The notes under the pieces: generated by a model
Databases searched by the model: none
Seen by the model: the letters and a program-made list of their open reading frames with translations, nothing else
Told to the model about the DNA's origin: nothing
Position numbers and translations under genes: made by a program
In this document: positions 20,588 to 29,057 of the stretch, one piece after another
Position numbering within the stretch: position 1 is the first letter of the stretch
Layout: every line of letters begins with the position of its first letter
DNA from: Cellulomonas sp. PhB150
Lineage (GTDB): Bacteria > Actinomycetota > Actinomycetes > Actinomycetales > Cellulomonadaceae
Direction: 5' to 3'
Assembly (NCBI RefSeq): GCF_003755175.1
Contig: NZ_RKHX01000001.1
Coordinates: 1,426,001-1,490,000, forward strand
Length of the DNA stretch: 64,000 nt

Positions 20588-21584
20588 GGATCGGGTTCAG
20601 CACGAAGTAGATGATCGCGGCCACCGCGGCCGCGGCCGGGATCGTCAGCACCCAGGCGATGCCGATGTTCTTCGCCACGCCCCAGCGCACCGCGGAGGCC
20701 CGCTTGGTGGCGCCGACGCCCATGATCGCCGAGGTGACCGTGTGGGTCGTGGAGACCGGGGCGTGCAGCACGAACGCGTTGACGTAGAGCACCGTCGCGG
20801 AGACCGACTCGGCCACGAAGCCGCGCGCCGGGTCGACCTCGATGATCTTGCGGCCGAGGGTGCGCATGATGCGCCACCCGCCCGAGTAGGTGCCGGCGGA
20901 GATGGCGGCGGCCGCGCAGATCTTGACCCACAGCGGGATGCCGTCGTCGGGGTTCGCCCAGCCGACGGTGAGCAGCGCGAGGTAGATGACTCCCATCGTC
21001 TTCTGCGCGTCCTGCAGGCCGTGGCCCAGAGCCATCGCGGAGGCCGAGACCGTCTGCGCGAGGCGGAAGCGCCGCATCGTCTTGGCGGGGGCGGCGTTGC
21101 GCAGCAGCCACAGGACGCCCACCATCAGCGCGAACGCGAGCAGGAAGCCGACCAGCGGCGAGAAGACCATCGGCAGCACGACCTTCTCGTACACCGAGCT
21201 CCAGTAGACGCCGAGGCTCGCGGCCAGGCCGGCGCCGACCAGGCCACCGATCAGCGCGTGCGTCGACGACGACGGCAGGCCGAACCACCACGTGATGAGG
21301 TTCCAGGTGATCGCACCGACCAGCGCGCAGACGATCACGACGAGCGCCTGGTGCCCGGTCGCGTCCTTGAGGTCGACGATCGACGTCGCGATGGTCTCGG
21401 CGACGGCCGTGCCGAGCAGGGCGCCGACGAAGTTCATGACGGCCGCCATGGTGAGCGCGACCCGCGGCGTCAGCGCGCGCGTCGAGACCGAGGTCGCGAT
21501 GGCATTGGCTGCGTCGTGGAAACCGTTGGTGTAGTCGAAGCCGAGCGCGAGCGCGACGACGACGACGACGAGTGCTGCCTCCAC
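20580..21584 (-). CDS. pit: Low-affinity inorganic phosphate transporter (PiT family)
   Basis: A 334-residue membrane permease carrying phosphate, probably as metal phosphate, with protons. Both PiT signature repeats are present: GFDYTNGFHDAANAIATSVSTRAL at the N-terminus and PVSTTHTVTSAIMGVG near residue 285. About ten transmembrane helices are visible. It lies six bases downstream of the DUF47 gene, so the two form an operon. The 3' end overlaps the Nudix gene on the other strand, which could allow antisense effects between phosphate import and the ppk operon. Confidence 0.95.
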   Translation of the reverse strand: MEAALVVVVVALALGFDYTNGFHDAANAIATSVSTRALTPRVALTMAAVMNFVGALLGTAVAETIATSIVDLKDATGHQALVVIVCALVGAITWNLITWWFGLPSSSTHALIGGLVGAGLAASLGVYWSSVYEKVVLPMVFSPLVGFLLAFALMVGVLWLLRNAAPAKTMRRFRLAQTVSASAMALGHGLQDAQKTMGVIYLALLTVGWANPDDGIPLWVKICAAAAISAGTYSGGWRIMRTLGRKIIEVDPARGFVAESVSATVLYVNAFVLHAPVSTTHTVTSAIMGVGATKRASAVRWGVAKNIGIAWVLTIPAAAAVAAIIYFVLNPILN

Positions 21585-21590
21585 CGTGGC

Positions 21591-22211
21591 TCAGGACTCC
21601 TTGACCGCGATGGTCTCGACGGTGTTCGCCACCTTCTCGAACGCGTCGGCGGCGTCCTCGAGCTTCTCGACGATCTCCTTGAGCTTCATCAGCTCGATCG
21701 GGTCCGTGATCTCGTCGAACATCTGGGCCAGCAGCTTGCGGTGGATCTTGTCGGCCTGGTTCTCGAGGCGGTTGACCTCGACCCAGTACTCCGACAGCGA
21801 GTCCATCGAGCGCAGGCGCGGCATCGCGTCCGCGGTCAGCTCGGCGGCGCGCTGGAGCACCTGGACCTGGTCCGAGACGCGTGCGGGCAGCGCGTCGACC
21901 TTGTACAGGACGATGAGGTCGGCCGCCTCGTCCATGTAGTCCATGCAGTCGTCGAGGCTCGAGGCGAGGTTGTAGATGTCGTCCCGGTCGAACGGCGTCA
22001 CGAACGTCTGGTTCAGGCGACGCATGATCGTGTGGGTCGCGTCGTCGGCAGCGTGCTCGACCTCGGCGATCGCCTTGCCGATCTCCTTGCGGGTCGGCCG
22101 GTCCGCGCCGAGCATCTCACCCAGGAGGTTGGCTCCGGTGACCAGGTGCTTGGCAGAGGCGGCGAAGAGGTCGAAGAACGTGGTGTCGCGCGGTGTCAGG
22201 CGCAGGCGCAC
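21591..22211 (-). CDS. DUF47 / PhoU-like partner of the phosphate transporter
   Basis: A 206-residue, mostly helical protein of the DUF47 (PhoU-like) family, which regularly precedes pit and is thought to regulate it. Features are FFDLFAASAKHLVTGANLL, a charged EVEHAADDATHTIMRRLNQTFVTPFDRDDIYNL block and the later VNRLENQADKIHRKLL, with the conserved E/D triplets that bind metal in PhoU proteins. The ATG at 22211 starts the conserved sequence. Pit follows after six bases. A long gene-free leader lies upstream. Confidence 0.93.
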   Translation of the reverse strand: MRLRLTPRDTTFFDLFAASAKHLVTGANLLGEMLGADRPTRKEIGKAIAEVEHAADDATHTIMRRLNQTFVTPFDRDDIYNLASSLDDCMDYMDEAADLIVLYKVDALPARVSDQVQVLQRAAELTADAMPRLRSMDSLSEYWVEVNRLENQADKIHRKLLAQMFDEITDPIELMKLKEIVEKLEDAADAFEKVANTVETIAVKES

Positions 22212-22857
22212 GGGAGGCTCCGGGGAGGGGGACGGCGGACGGAAATCAGGCTAGGACAAGCACCCCTGTTTACCTAACGCGAGGCGACTCGGGGGTGCAC
22301 ACATGGTGACACCCGAACGACGTCCTCGGGACCGCTTTCGTCCCGCCCCCGACGACCGTCCTGGCTGCTGGCCGCCGGGCACGCTCACGACCCGCCGGTG
22401 CGTGCGGCTCGAGCGTGGCGAGCCTCACTCCCGGGAGGCCGGGCCACCCTCCGGCACCGCTCCGCGTGAACCGGGGCGAACCGCCCGCCGCGGTGCGGCC
22501 CCCGCTCTTCTGCGGGCCCGTCGACGCCCCGTCGCCGCCCGTCCCCCGATGAACGCAGATCTCGTTGAAGCATCCGTGTCACCCCCGTGCACGCACGCTG
22601 CAACGATCCCTGCGTCCACGGGTTCACGGGTGGCAGCCAGCAGCGTTGCCCGCTAGGTCCTGGGCGACGCCGGGCCGGTGGGTCCTGGCCGGCGACGGTG
22701 CGAAGCACCGGCGCAGCAGGCGTTGCCCGCTAGGGCGACGCCGGGCCGGGAGCGCCTCTCGGCGCGGGGCCACTCGAAGTGGCTTGAAATGGAGCCCGGG
22801 GCTACCGCGACCCGGCGTCGCGCTCCATCGTACGCCCGGCCTCGCGGGGACGACCGG
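22212..22857. other. 646-base gene-free region upstream of DUF47-pit
   Basis: No open frame here has convincing coding features. The half near 22640-22830 holds a direct repeat (annotated separately), a GGTGC-GAA-GCACC mini-hairpin at about 22697-22709 and a CCACT-CGA-AGTGG hairpin at about 22770-22783. The half near 22252-22300 is less GC-rich (GTTTACCTAACG) and could hold the promoter of the DUF47-pit operon, possibly with a phosphate-responsive box, but no match is firm. I could not assign it to a known RNA family. Confidence 0.55.
22643..22749. repeat. Imperfect direct repeat GCGTTGCCCGCTAGG...GGGCGACGCCGGGCCGG
   Basis: Copy A occupies about 22643-22678 and copy B 22720-22749; B lacks a five-base insertion present in A but otherwise repeats GCGTTGCCCGCTAG and GGCGACGCCGGGCCGG. 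Between them lies a short perfect hairpin. The spacing is about 77 bases from copy to copy. Confidence 0.65.
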
Positions 22858-23496
22858 TCACTCGAGCCTGCCCGCCCGCCACAGGGCGGCGGCGTGCTCG
22901 AGCTCCTCGGCGGTCCGCACGAGCGAGGCCGCACCGTGGGTCAGGCGGACGGCGCCGCCGGGGTCGACCGTGTCGAGGTGGTCGGCGTCGAAGGCAGCGC
23001 CGGCGGCGAGCACGCGGCAGAACGACGCGGCCCGCTCGAGCGCGACGTCCAGGTCACCGGTGTAGACGCCGGAGAGGACCGCATCAGCCACGGCACGCAC
23101 GTCAGCGGGCCCCGGCGCGTCGGCGACGCCCGCCACGACCTCGTGCACCGGCGCGGCGCCGACCCCGAGCCGGTAGCGGTCGGCGACCGTGCCGGGGTCG
23201 CGACGCACCCACTCGCGCAGCACGTAGAGCCGCCACAGGGCACCGGGCAGGGTCGCTGCGGGGGCGTCCGACCAGAGCGCCGCGACGACGTCGAGGCCCT
23301 CCGTCTCGACGAGGGCGATGAGCCGGGCCAGCACGTCGGGGTCCTCGTTCGCGCGACCGTGGTGCACGAGCGCCGCGGCGGTCGTGTGCGCGACCTGCGA
23401 GCGGACGGCGGGATCCAGCCCGCCGGGCAGCTCCTCGGCCTGGACGGGGTCGAGCATCGCGGGACGCCGTGGGCGTCGGGACTCCGAGTCGGGCAT
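22858..23496 (-). CDS. Conserved actinobacterial protein of unknown function
   Basis: A 212-residue soluble protein without an assigned catalytic motif. It is rich in alpha-helix and contains a conserved-looking core (LDPAVRSQVAHTTAAALVHHGR, LPGALWRLYVLREWVRRDP, APVHEVVAGVADAPGP). I recall similar proteins in many actinobacteria, sometimes mislabelled as RNA polymerase subunits; there is no evidence for that here. The ATG at 23496 is preceded by GGAGG five bases upstream, which decides the start over a GTG two codons earlier. It is divergent from the sugar transporter gene. Confidence 0.75.
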   Translation of the reverse strand: MPDSESRRPRRPAMLDPVQAEELPGGLDPAVRSQVAHTTAAALVHHGRANEDPDVLARLIALVETEGLDVVAALWSDAPAATLPGALWRLYVLREWVRRDPGTVADRYRLGVGAAPVHEVVAGVADAPGPADVRAVADAVLSGVYTGDLDVALERAASFCRVLAAGAAFDADHLDTVDPGGAVRLTHGAASLVRTAEELEHAAALWRAGRLE

Positions 23497-23657
23497 GACC
23501 ACCTCCGAGATCCATCCTGCCTCACACCTCCCGCGGCGCCCTCGCGCTGAGTAGTGTCCGAATCACCCTTCGACGTGCAAGGACGCAGGTCGCGGGCCAG
23601 AGTGGGTGCAGCACACCCCAGGAGGCGCCTGGGGGCGGAGCCGGAGGAGCCTGGACC

Positions 23658-25172
23658 ATGTCCCACACGCCAGAGCCGCCGCAGGGCGCATCAGGTGCGG
23701 CATCCGCCGCCGCGTCGGGGCGGCACCCGCACCACAACAGGGCGATCGCTCTCGCCGTCGCCGCCGCCGTCGGTGGCTTCCTGTTCGGCTTCGACAGCTC
23801 GGTCATCAACGGCGCGGTCGACGCGATCGCCGTCCAGTTCGACCTCAGCGACGCGCTCAAGGGCTTCGCGGTCGCGATCGCGCTCCTGGGCTGCGCGTTC
23901 GGCGCCTGGGCCGGCGGCAAGCTGGCCGACCGCTGGGGCCGCACCCGGGTGATGTTCCTCGGAGCGGTCCTCTTCTTCGTCTCCTCGATCCTGTCCGGCC
24001 TCGCGTTCGGCGTCTGGGACCTGATCCTGTGGCGCGTGATGGCCGGCATCGGCATCGGCATCGCGTCGGTCATCGCCCCGGCCTACATCGCGGAGATCGC
24101 CCCGGCCGCGATGCGCGGTCGCCTGGGCTCGCTGCAGCAGCTCGCCATCACGATCGGTATCTTCGCCGCGCTGCTGTCCGACCAGCTCATCGCCACGTCG
24201 ACGAGCCCGACCGGCGACCAGCTCGCCGCCTCGGCCGAGCTCTGGGGTCTGGAGGCGTGGCGGTGGATGTTCATCGTCGCGGTCATCCCCGCCGCCGTGT
24301 ACGGCATCCTCGCCCTGACGATCCCCGAGTCGCCGCGCTTCCTCATCGCGCGGGGCAAGCGCGAGGACGCCAAGGCGGTCCTCGCGTCCGTCCTCGGGCC
24401 CGACGAGGACCCGGAGGAGCGCATCTCCGAGATCGAGCGGACGATCGAGGAGGACAAGAAGCTCGAGGAGCAGGCCAGCCTCAAGGGCCCACGGTTCGGG
24501 CTGCTGCCCGTCGTTTGGATCGGCATCCTGCTGTCCGTCTTCCAGCAGTTTGTCGGCATCAACGTGATCTTCTACTACTCGAACACGCTGTGGCAGGCGG
24601 TCGGCTTCGACGAGGGCGACTCGTTCACGATCTCGACCATCACGTCGGTGACCAACGTCGCCGTGACGTTCATCGCCATCGCGCTGATCGACAAGATCGG
24701 CCGACGTCCCCTGCTCCTCATCGGCTCGTTCGGCATGGCCGTCTGCCTCGGCATCATGGCGATCGCGTTCACGCAGTCCACGGGAAGCGGCGACGACGTC
24801 TCGCTGCCGGGCGCCTGGGCACCGACCGCCCTCGTCGCGGCGAACCTGTTCGTCGTGTTCTTCGGCGCGACGTGGGGGCCGCTGGTCTGGGTCCTGCTGG
24901 GCGAGATGTTCCCGAACCGCATCCGTGCCGCCGCGCTCGGCGTGGCCGCCGCGGCGCAGTGGATCGCCAACTTCGCGATCACCATCTCGTTCCCGCCGCT
25001 GCTCGGTGCGTTCGGGGCCACGATCCCCTACGCGATGTACGCCATCTTCGCGGCGCTCTCGTTCTTCTTCGTCCTCACCAAGGTGCCCGAGACCAAGGGT
25101 CGCCAGCTGGAGGACATGGAGGGCATCAAGGTCGAGCGCCGCGGTCGCGGCACGGCTGCCAAGGCGACCTAG
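23658..25172 (+). CDS. Sugar:proton symporter of the major facilitator superfamily
   Basis: A 504-residue transporter with 12 transmembrane helices of the sugar porter group (XylE, GalP, GLUT). Signatures are GGFLFGFDSSVINGA in helix 1, GGKLADRWGRTRVM after helix 2, a PESPRFLIARGK loop after helix 6, QQFVGINVIFYYS in helix 7 and VPETKGRQLEDME at the end. It likely imports a monosaccharide such as glucose or xylose; the substrate is not decidable by eye. The ATG at 23658 has GGAGGAG eight bases upstream. A strong terminator follows. Confidence 0.94.
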   Translation: MSHTPEPPQGASGAASAAASGRHPHHNRAIALAVAAAVGGFLFGFDSSVINGAVDAIAVQFDLSDALKGFAVAIALLGCAFGAWAGGKLADRWGRTRVMFLGAVLFFVSSILSGLAFGVWDLILWRVMAGIGIGIASVIAPAYIAEIAPAAMRGRLGSLQQLAITIGIFAALLSDQLIATSTSPTGDQLAASAELWGLEAWRWMFIVAVIPAAVYGILALTIPESPRFLIARGKREDAKAVLASVLGPDEDPEERISEIERTIEEDKKLEEQASLKGPRFGLLPVVWIGILLSVFQQFVGINVIFYYSNTLWQAVGFDEGDSFTISTITSVTNVAVTFIAIALIDKIGRRPLLLIGSFGMAVCLGIMAIAFTQSTGSGDDVSLPGAWAPTALVAANLFVVFFGATWGPLVWVLLGEMFPNRIRAAALGVAAAAQWIANFAITISFPPLLGAFGATIPYAMYAIFAALSFFFVLTKVPETKGRQLEDMEGIKVERRGRGTAAKAT

Positions 25173-25187
25173 CCGCCGGAGCACCGA

Positions 25188-25224
25188 CGAGGGGCGTCCG
25201 ACCATCGTGGTCGGGCGCCCCTCG
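25188..25224 (+). terminator. Terminator of the sugar transporter gene
   Basis: Arms 25188-25204 and 25208-25224 pair over 17 positions with a single G-U type mismatch and a three-base loop, 15 bases after the stop. Confidence 0.85.
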
Positions 25225-25248
25225 TGCGTCGTACGTCACCCGGTGACA

Positions 25249-25294
25249 AGTTGCTTGCTGCAAGCATCGGTGTATATGGTTGCAGCAAGCAACT
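25249..25294 (+). promoter_or_regulatory. MarR-controlled promoter: 15-bp perfect dyad over -35/-10 elements
   Basis: Arms 25249-25263 (AGTTGCTTGCTGCAA) and 25280-25294 are exact reverse complements. The left arm contains a -35-like TTGCTT at 25251-25256; a -10-like TATATG sits at 25273-25278 with a 16-base spacer. The expected transcription start falls in the right arm, directly before an AAGGAG ribosome-binding site at 25295-25300. The layout indicates autorepression by the MarR protein encoded immediately downstream, controlling the efflux gene too. Confidence 0.85.
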
Positions 25295-25304
25295 AAGGAG
25301 CTCC

Positions 25305-25817
25305 ATGATCATCGCCCTCGACGAGCCCGCCCCGGCGGACGTCGACCCCGGCCCCGGCGCGCGAACCGCCACGGCCGTGAGCCCCCACCTCGCGCTGCTG
25401 CGAGCGGTCGAGGCGTTCACCCGCACGCTCCGCGAGGGCGGCGCCACGCTCGCGCGCAGCGTCGACTGCTCGCGCGCCACGCTCGCCATCATCCGCACCC
25501 TGCAGATCCGTGGGCCGCTCCCGGTCAGCGAGATCGCCCAGGTCCTGCGCGTCGACATCTCGGTCGCCAGCCGTCAGGTGAGCCTGATGGTCGACGACGG
25601 CTTCGTCGAGCGGACCGTCGATCCCGACGACCGCCGGGTCCGGACCATCGCCCTGACGGCCGCGGGTCGGCAGCGCACGCGCGAGATCGAGGTCTCGCTC
25701 GAGGGCAGGGTCCGCGAGATCTTCGCCGGCTGGACGCCGGCCGAGATCGCCGGAGCCACCGACGTCCTGCAGCACCTTGCGGCGACCATCGACACCGCCG
25801 AGCACCCCACAGCCTGA
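25305..25817 (+). CDS. MarR-family transcriptional regulator of the efflux operon
   Basis: A 170-residue regulator with a winged helix-turn-helix (about residues 60-125): PVSEIAQVLRVDISVASRQVSLMVDDGFV, followed by the wing RTVDPDDRRVRTIALTAAGR. The last is the usual MarR signature. Residues 1-30 are a Pro/Ala-rich extension. The start at 25305 has AAGGAG four bases upstream. It is the first gene of an operon with the DHA2 transporter (63-base gap), and its own promoter carries a perfect dyad, so derepression by a transported drug is the expected control. Confidence 0.93.
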   Translation: MIIALDEPAPADVDPGPGARTATAVSPHLALLRAVEAFTRTLREGGATLARSVDCSRATLAIIRTLQIRGPLPVSEIAQVLRVDISVASRQVSLMVDDGFVERTVDPDDRRVRTIALTAAGRQRTREIEVSLEGRVREIFAGWTPAEIAGATDVLQHLAATIDTAEHPTA

Positions 25818-25880
25818 TCCCACCCTTCGACCTGCCGACGACGCCGGGCCGCCCATCCCCGCACACGAAGGAACATCCCG

Positions 25881-27554
25881 TTGAGCACTGAAGTCACCAC
25901 CGAAGACGTCAAGGCACCCGCCATGACGCACCGCGAGGTCCTCGAGGCCCTCTCGGGCATCCTCCTGGGGATGTTCGTCTCGATCCTGGCGACGAGCGTC
26001 GTCTCGTCGTCCCTCCCCCGGATCATCACCGACCTGCACGGCAACCAGTCGGCGTTCACCTGGGTCGTCACCGCGACGCTGCTCACGACGACGATCTCGA
26101 CCCCCATCTGGGGCAAGCTCGCCGACCTGGTCAACCGCAAGCTGCTCATCCAGCTCGCGCTCGTCATCTCGGTCGTCTCCGCGGCACTGGCCGGCTTCTC
26201 GCACAACACCGAGATGCTCATCGGCATGCGCGCCCTGCAGGGCATCGGCGCCGGCGGCCTGACCGCGCTCGGCAGCGTCCTGATCGCCGACATCATCAGC
26301 CCGCGCGAGCGCGGCCGGTACATGGGCTACATGGGTGCCGTCATGGGCGTCGCGATGGTCGGCGGCCCGCTGCTCGGCGGCGTGCTCACCGACTCCGCGC
26401 TCGGGTGGCGCTGGAACTTCTTCGTCGGCCTGCCGTTCGCCGTCGCGGCCATCGTCGTGCTGCAGCGCACCCTGCACCTGCCCAAGGTCGTGCGCCGCGT
26501 CGTCAAGATCGACTACCTCGGCGCCGCGCTCATCTCGGTCGGCATCGCCGGGCTCCTGCTGTGGATCACGTTCGCCGGCGACAAGTTCGCGTGGGGCTCG
26601 TGGCAGACCGCCGCGATGGTCGGTGGCTCGCTCGTCGCGCTCGCGCTCGCCATCTGGGCCGAGTCGAAGGCCGCCGAGCCGATCATCCCGCTGCACCTGT
26701 TCAAGAACCGCACGCTCGTGCTCGCGGTCATCGGGAGCGTCGCCGTCGGCATCGCGATGTTCGGCACGTCGGTCTTCATCGGCCAGTACATGCAGCTGGC
26801 GCGCGGCAAGACGCCGACCCAGTCCGGCCTGCTGACGATCCCGATGATCCTCGGCCTCATGGTCTCCTCGACCCTGAGCGGCCGGATCATCGCCCGCACC
26901 GGTCACTACAAGCGCTTCATGATCGTCGGCGCCGTCATGCTCACCGTCGGCCTCGGGCTGATGGGGACCATCCACTACGACACCAACTTCATCCTCGTCG
27001 CCCTCTACATGGCGATCCTCGGTGCCGGTGTCGGCATGCTCATGCAGAACCTGGTCCTGGCCGTGCAGAACACCCTGGACGTCCGGGAGATCGGCTCCGG
27101 CACCTCGTCGGTCGCCTTCTTCCGCACGCTCGGCGGCGCGATCGGCGTCTCGGCGCTGGGCGCGGTGCTGGCGAGCCGGTCCACGGACCTCATCGCCAGC
27201 GGCCTGGCCAAGCTCGGCATCGACTCGTCCGCCATGGGCACCTCGGGCTCCCTGCCGGACCTGAGCACGCTGCCCGGCCCGGTGCGTGAGGTCGTGGAGC
27301 GCGCGATGGGCGACTCCATCGCGGACCTGTTCCTCATCGCGACGCCGATCGCCTTCATCTCGCTGATCGCCGTGCTGTTCCTCAAGGAGGTGCCGCTCGG
27401 CAACCGCTCCGGGATCCAGCAGCGCATCGAGGTCGACGGGCACGCGATCGACGAGCAGCCCGTGCTCGGCCAGCCGCTCGTGGGCGAGCCGGTCGTCACC
27501 TCGGCGTCGGACGACGAGCTCGAGGACGCCGACCCGCGCGGCGCGCGCGTCTAG
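25881..27554 (+). CDS. DHA2-family (14-helix) drug efflux transporter
   Basis: A 557-residue major facilitator of the DHA2 type that exports drugs or toxic metabolites by proton antiport. Motif A is GKLADLVNRKLL, motif B is MRALQGIGAGGLTALG, and motif C is GAVMGVAMVGGPLLGGVLTD, which is specific to exporters. Helices continue to about residue 500, after which an acidic cytoplasmic tail follows. Translation appears to start at a TTG at 25881, with AAGGA upstream at about 25868; an internal ATG (MTHREVLEALS) is the alternative. It is co-transcribed with the MarR gene. Confidence 0.94.
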   Translation: MSTEVTTEDVKAPAMTHREVLEALSGILLGMFVSILATSVVSSSLPRIITDLHGNQSAFTWVVTATLLTTTISTPIWGKLADLVNRKLLIQLALVISVVSAALAGFSHNTEMLIGMRALQGIGAGGLTALGSVLIADIISPRERGRYMGYMGAVMGVAMVGGPLLGGVLTDSALGWRWNFFVGLPFAVAAIVVLQRTLHLPKVVRRVVKIDYLGAALISVGIAGLLLWITFAGDKFAWGSWQTAAMVGGSLVALALAIWAESKAAEPIIPLHLFKNRTLVLAVIGSVAVGIAMFGTSVFIGQYMQLARGKTPTQSGLLTIPMILGLMVSSTLSGRIIARTGHYKRFMIVGAVMLTVGLGLMGTIHYDTNFILVALYMAILGAGVGMLMQNLVLAVQNTLDVREIGSGTSSVAFFRTLGGAIGVSALGAVLASRSTDLIASGLAKLGIDSSAMGTSGSLPDLSTLPGPVREVVERAMGDSIADLFLIATPIAFISLIAVLFLKEVPLGNRSGIQQRIEVDGHAIDEQPVLGQPLVGEPVVTSASDDELEDADPRGARV

Positions 27555-27570
27555 CTGTACTGCCCAGGGA

Positions 27571-27608
27571 CGACGAGACCCCCGGACCGTCCGCGGTCCG
27601 GGGGTCTC
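27571..27608. terminator. Bidirectional terminator between the efflux gene and the second marR
   Basis: A perfect 17-bp stem (27571-27587 with 27592-27608) closed by the tetraloop TCCG, between two convergent stop codons. Confidence 0.9.
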
Positions 27609-27619
27609 GTGCGTGCAGG

Positions 27620-28099
27620 TCAGACCGCGCGCGGCACCGGGCTGCCGGCGGCGGACTGCTGCCGGGCCTGGGTCAGGGCGCCGTTGAGCCGGGCCAGCTG
27701 GCGGGAGAGGTCGACGATCTCCTCCGGGCTCCAGTCGGCGAGAGCGGTGTGCAGGTAGCCGCGGCGGGAGGCCTGCGCGGACTCGAGCCGCTCGCGGCCC
27801 ACGTCCGTGAGGCTGAGCAGCTGACCGCGGAAGTCGTCGGGGTCGGGGCGGCGGGCGACGAACCCGAGCTCCGCGAGACGGCTGAGCTGGCGCGACATCG
27901 TGCCGCGCCCGACGCCGATGTGCGCCGCGAGGTCGCTGGCGCGGACCACCGGCGTCGCGGCGATCAGCGCGAGCAGCTCGTAGGCCGCCGGCTCCAGGTC
28001 CGGGTGCACGCCGCGAGCGACGGCCGCCGAGGCCGCATGGGCCCGGCGCAGGAAGAGACCGAGCTCGCGCTCCAGCTCACGGAAGTTCTCGTCGACCAC
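27620..28099 (-). CDS. MarR-family transcriptional regulator
   Basis: A 159-residue winged helix regulator: VVRASDLAAHIGVGRGTMSRQLSRLAELGFV is the DNA-binding helix-turn-helix and RRPDPDDFRGQLLSLTDVGRERL is the wing. It starts with GTG at 28099. It is convergent with the DHA2 gene, and its own upstream region holds a small dyad (28154-28169). Target genes are unknown; its upstream neighbour on the same strand is the NERD-domain gene. Confidence 0.9.
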   Translation of the reverse strand: MVDENFRELERELGLFLRRAHAASAAVARGVHPDLEPAAYELLALIAATPVVRASDLAAHIGVGRGTMSRQLSRLAELGFVARRPDPDDFRGQLLSLTDVGRERLESAQASRRGYLHTALADWSPEEIVDLSRQLARLNGALTQARQQSAAGSPVPRAV

Positions 28100-28153
28100 G
28101 GCTCACATCCTGGCCCACCGGACGCGCGTCCATAACCAGCAAACGGACACGAT

Positions 28154-28169
28154 TAGGTGACAGCACCTA
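28154..28169. promoter_or_regulatory. Small dyad upstream of the second marR gene
   Basis: TAGGTG-ACAG-CACCTA, a perfect 6-base inverted repeat with a 4-base spacer, lies 55 bases before the marR start. It is a plausible operator for autoregulation. Confidence 0.4.
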
Positions 28170-28185
28170 GGCCGAGCGGGTGGAT

Positions 28186-28968
28186 TCAGCGTGCCCAGGT
28201 GAGGCGCTGGCGTGCGACGGTCGCCAGAGCGGCCACGCGAGCGGGCTCGAGCGTCGTCGGCATGGCCCGGAAGACGGCGGGGACGACGTGCCGCGGGACG
28301 ACGAGGATCGGCGCCAGCGGGTCCTGCCGGCCGAGCACCTCGAGCTCGCCCTGGACGACCACGATGCTGCGCACGGTGATCGACGCGCAGCCGGCCGCGA
28401 CGAGGAGCGCGTGGGTGCGCTGGGCCTCCAGCCGCGCGTCGCGCAGGTAGCGCACGGACTGCCCGTCGACCTCGAGGACGCGACCGTCGAGCCGGACGCG
28501 GTGGCCGGTGAGCCTGTGCTCGGCGATGGTGAAGATGCCGCCCGGCCCGAGCAGCAGGTGCGCGAGGAGAGAGCCCTGACGGCCCAGCGGCACGTCGTGC
28601 ACGACCTGCCAGCCCTCGGCGGCCAGACGTTCGAGGCGCGCGCGCAGCGGCGAGCCGCGTTCGGCACGGGCGCGGTCCACGTCGACGACGTCGCGGTCGT
28701 TGCCGAGCCACGCCTCGAGGGCCGCCTGGTCGGCGGAGCCGAGGTCGTCGCCCGGTGTCGCGGGGACGGGCAGGACGAGCTCGGCGACGTCCGCGCGCAG
28801 GTACTCCTGGGCGGCACGGCGGAGCCGGTCCTCGAGGATCGGGTCGTCGACCACGACCTCGCCCGACTGCAGGTCGACCGAGCCGACCGGGGCGCCGGTC
28901 TCCTGGGTCACGAACAGGCGGTCAGCGCCGTAGCGCCTCCACCGTCGGACCGTCAGGAGCTGTTCCAC
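28186..28968 (-). CDS. NERD-domain-like protein with altered nuclease residues
   Basis: A 260-residue cytoplasmic protein. Residues 107-200 resemble the nuclease-related (NERD) domain: GWQVVHDVPLGRQGSLLAHLLLGPGGIFTI matches the typical pattern in which IDH and ExK carry metal-binding and catalytic residues. Here the aspartate before His137 is Ala136 and the ExK position is Glu150-His-Arg152, so activity is doubtful. No helicase or kinase domain is attached. The GTG start at 28968 is the most distal one. No partner is evident; the next gene upstream is msrB. Confidence 0.65.
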   Translation of the reverse strand: MEQLLTVRRWRRYGADRLFVTQETGAPVGSVDLQSGEVVVDDPILEDRLRRAAQEYLRADVAELVLPVPATPGDDLGSADQAALEAWLGNDRDVVDVDRARAERGSPLRARLERLAAEGWQVVHDVPLGRQGSLLAHLLLGPGGIFTIAEHRLTGHRVRLDGRVLEVDGQSVRYLRDARLEAQRTHALLVAAGCASITVRSIVVVQGELEVLGRQDPLAPILVVPRHVVPAVFRAMPTTLEPARVAALATVARQRLTWAR

Positions 28969-29057
28969 ACGAGCATTATCGGCAGGAACAGCTCCCGACT
29001 ACAGCGATGTCCAGCACGTGTCGACCAGATGGCCGAACCCGTTCGGGTGGGTCCGGG

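Noticed and set aside
22303-22656. 117-codon plus-strand frame in the long intergenic region
   Set aside because: Arg/Pro-rich composition without motifs and no plausible ribosome-binding site; typical of non-coding high-GC DNA.
22600-22860. RNase P RNA, cobalamin or ydaO-type riboswitch in the intergenic region
   Set aside because: A CCGGGCUCCAU-like stretch on the minus strand recalls RNase P, but the conserved GAGGAAAGUC context and the other cores are absent. No known riboswitch consensus could be aligned by eye.
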